Source: Bordetella flabilis (GTDB lineage Bacteria > Pseudomonadota > Gammaproteobacteria > Burkholderiales > Burkholderiaceae_B). Taken from it: a DNA stretch of 64,000 bases. The translations under genes and the position numbers were made by a program. This document shows positions 63,121 through 64,000 of the stretch, one piece after another. How positions within the stretch are numbered: position 1 is the stretch's first letter; every line of letters starts with the position of its first letter. The notes under the pieces are model-generated. The model saw only the letters and a list, made by a program, of their open reading frames with translations. It ran no database searches and had not been told where the DNA came from. Location: assembly GCF_001676725.1 (NCBI RefSeq), contig NZ_CP016172.1, positions 5,580,001 to 5,644,000 of the forward strand, in the 5' to 3' direction.

Positions 63121-63798
63121 CTAGCGCGTATGGATGACGCAGCCCAGCTGCGACAGCCGCGCATCGATCCAGCTGGTGTCCAGCTTGCCGGCGGCGATAT
63201 CGGCGACGGTCTTTTCCTCGGCGGCGTGCTTGGCGGCGGCGGCCTGGTAGACGCTTTCGACCTGGTCGTACGGAATGCACAGCAGCCCGTCCTCGTCGCC
63301 GATGACCAGATCGCCCGGCTGGATCACCATGCCGTCCAGCGCGATCGCGCAGTTGATCTCGCCCGGCCCGTCCTTGTAGGGACCGCGATGCGTCACGCCG
63401 GCGGCATACACGGGCAGCGAGCTGCGACGCAAGGCGCCCGCATCGCGGATGGCCCCATTGATGACGATGCCGCCGATCTTGCGGGTCTGCGCATAACCGG
63501 CCATCAGTTCACCGATGATGGCGTTGGTCAGGTCGCCGCCCGCGTCCACGACGATGACGTCGCCCGGCTGGGCCATGCCCAGGGCCTTGTGCACCATCAG
63601 GTTGTCGCCCGGGCGCGTCTTGACGGTCAGCGCCGGTCCGGACATGACCGTGCCGTCGTGCATCGGGCGCAGGCGCGTACCGCCTGCGGCCATGCGCGAC
63701 ATGACGTCGCTGATATTGGCGACGGGGATGGCGGCGAAACGCTGCGCGACCTCGGCGGACACGGCGCGTTGGCGCGCGTGGATTTCAAAACCGATCAT
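63121..63798 (-). CDS. RraA-family protein (HMG aldolase-like)
   Basis: A protein of 225 residues. RraA/HMG-aldolase motifs include VVDAGGDLTNAIIGELMAGYAQTRKIGGIVINGAIRDAG, with the GExxxxxA and GxxRD residues that bind metal and pyruvate in 4-hydroxy-4-methyl-2-oxoglutarate aldolases. The N-terminus (ISDVMSRMAAGGTRLRPM) and C-terminus (GLLCIPYDQVESV) fit the family. It could cleave HMG/oxaloacetate-type acids or belong to the related RNase E regulators. At 225 residues it is closer to the aldolase group. It is followed on the same strand by an SDR gene upstream of it. Confidence 0.85.
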   Translation of the reverse strand: MIGFEIHARQRAVSAEVAQRFAAIPVANISDVMSRMAAGGTRLRPMHDGTVMSGPALTVKTRPGDNLMVHKALGMAQPGDVIVVDAGGDLTNAIIGELMAGYAQTRKIGGIVINGAIRDAGALRRSSLPVYAAGVTHRGPYKDGPGEINCAIALDGMVIQPGDLVIGDEDGLLCIPYDQVESVYQAAAAKHAAEEKTVADIAAGKLDTSWIDARLSQLGCVIHTR

Positions 63799-63916
63799 TG
63801 TGCTTTTCCTCTGTTGCGAGAATGGCCCGGCCCGGACGGTCGGGAAGCAGCCATCGTAGGCGGTTCCCGGCGCGGAGAAAAGCCCGCGCGCCGGTCCAGA
63901 GGAAAAAATCGCGCGG

Positions 63917-64000
63917 TCAAACGGTGTAGTTCAGCGCCAGCCGGCCGCCGTCGACGAACAGCGTCTCTCCGGTGATATAGCTGGCGGCGTCGCTCAGCAG
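63917..64000 (-). CDS. Short-chain dehydrogenase/reductase, 3' end only
   Basis: Only the last 27 codons are in the window; the gene continues past the right edge. The translation LSDAASYITGETLFVDGG followed by RLALNYTV is the conserved C-terminus of classical SDR oxidoreductases (the GxxxxxDGG end). Its stop lies 118 bp upstream of the RraA-like gene on the same strand, so the two may be co-transcribed. The substrate cannot be told. Confidence 0.85.
   Translation of the reverse strand: MLSDAASYITGETLFVDGGRLALNYTV

Noticed and set aside
1..64000. tRNA, rRNA, CRISPR arrays, insertion sequences and phage attachment sites
   Set aside because: I looked for cloverleaf T-loop patterns, regularly spaced repeats and transposase motifs and saw none that I could support by eye.

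Overview
The window is high-GC chromosomal DNA from a betaproteobacterium, most likely Burkholderiales/Alcaligenaceae (Bordetella- or Achromobacter-like). This rests on the very GC-rich third codon positions, the gene set (wecA-type O-antigen genes, several CaiB, CitE and Liv-type ABC modules, a nic pyridine pathway, an autotransporter with an extended signal peptide) and two probable type III effectors. The species call is an inference; no rRNA or tRNA gene was recognised.

Layout. (1) 1-8342, minus strand: the distal part of a rhamnose-containing O-antigen/polysaccharide cluster, in transcription order a WecA/MraY-type initiating transferase, a GT2, rfbB-rfbD-rfbA-rfbC (dTDP-L-rhamnose synthesis), a GT2, a WsaF-like GT4, and an RgpF-like gene cut by the left edge. 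(2) 8919-10478, plus: a CoxG/SRPBCC protein and an EamA exporter. (3) 10629-19512, minus: a housekeeping run fmdB-like, DUF502, aspS, an EEP phosphatase, clsB, a fused 3-hydroxyacyl-CoA dehydrogenase/enoyl-CoA hydratase and a thiolase. (4) 19726-20991, minus: a Na+/H+ antiporter-family protein. (5) 21218-33341: a catabolic locus for an unidentified organic acid, with two class III CoA-transferases, an HMG-CoA-lyase-like protein lacking the usual catalytic Cys, three CitE-like lyases, a complete Liv-type ABC importer and a HutC-type GntR regulator. Two promoters share an identical 19-bp operator overlapping the -10 box. (6) 33378-38639, minus: a 1753-residue autotransporter. (7) 39246-49353, plus: a second Liv-type ABC importer followed by nicE, nicD, nicX, nicF, a nicC-like FAD monooxygenase and a TetR regulator, which together take a hydroxypyridine to fumarate. 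(8) 49430-62033: two paralogous LRR-NEL E3 ubiquitin ligases (type III effector type) flanking ordinary genes (DUF1254 protein, ubiA, a PLP aminotransferase, msrC-type reductase, DapA-like aldolase, GMC oxidoreductase). (9) 62262-64000: panB, an RraA-like protein and the 3' end of an SDR gene.

The most interesting signal is in region 8. Both NEL genes are preceded by the same bipartite element, GGAACC-N15/16-GYACYCA, ending exactly 26 nt before each ATG. This looks like a HrpL/BtrS-type ECF sigma promoter, so the two effectors are probably co-expressed with a type III secretion system encoded elsewhere. Their N-terminal ~220 residues are homologous to each other and may be a degenerate M91 (NleD-like) metallopeptidase fold.
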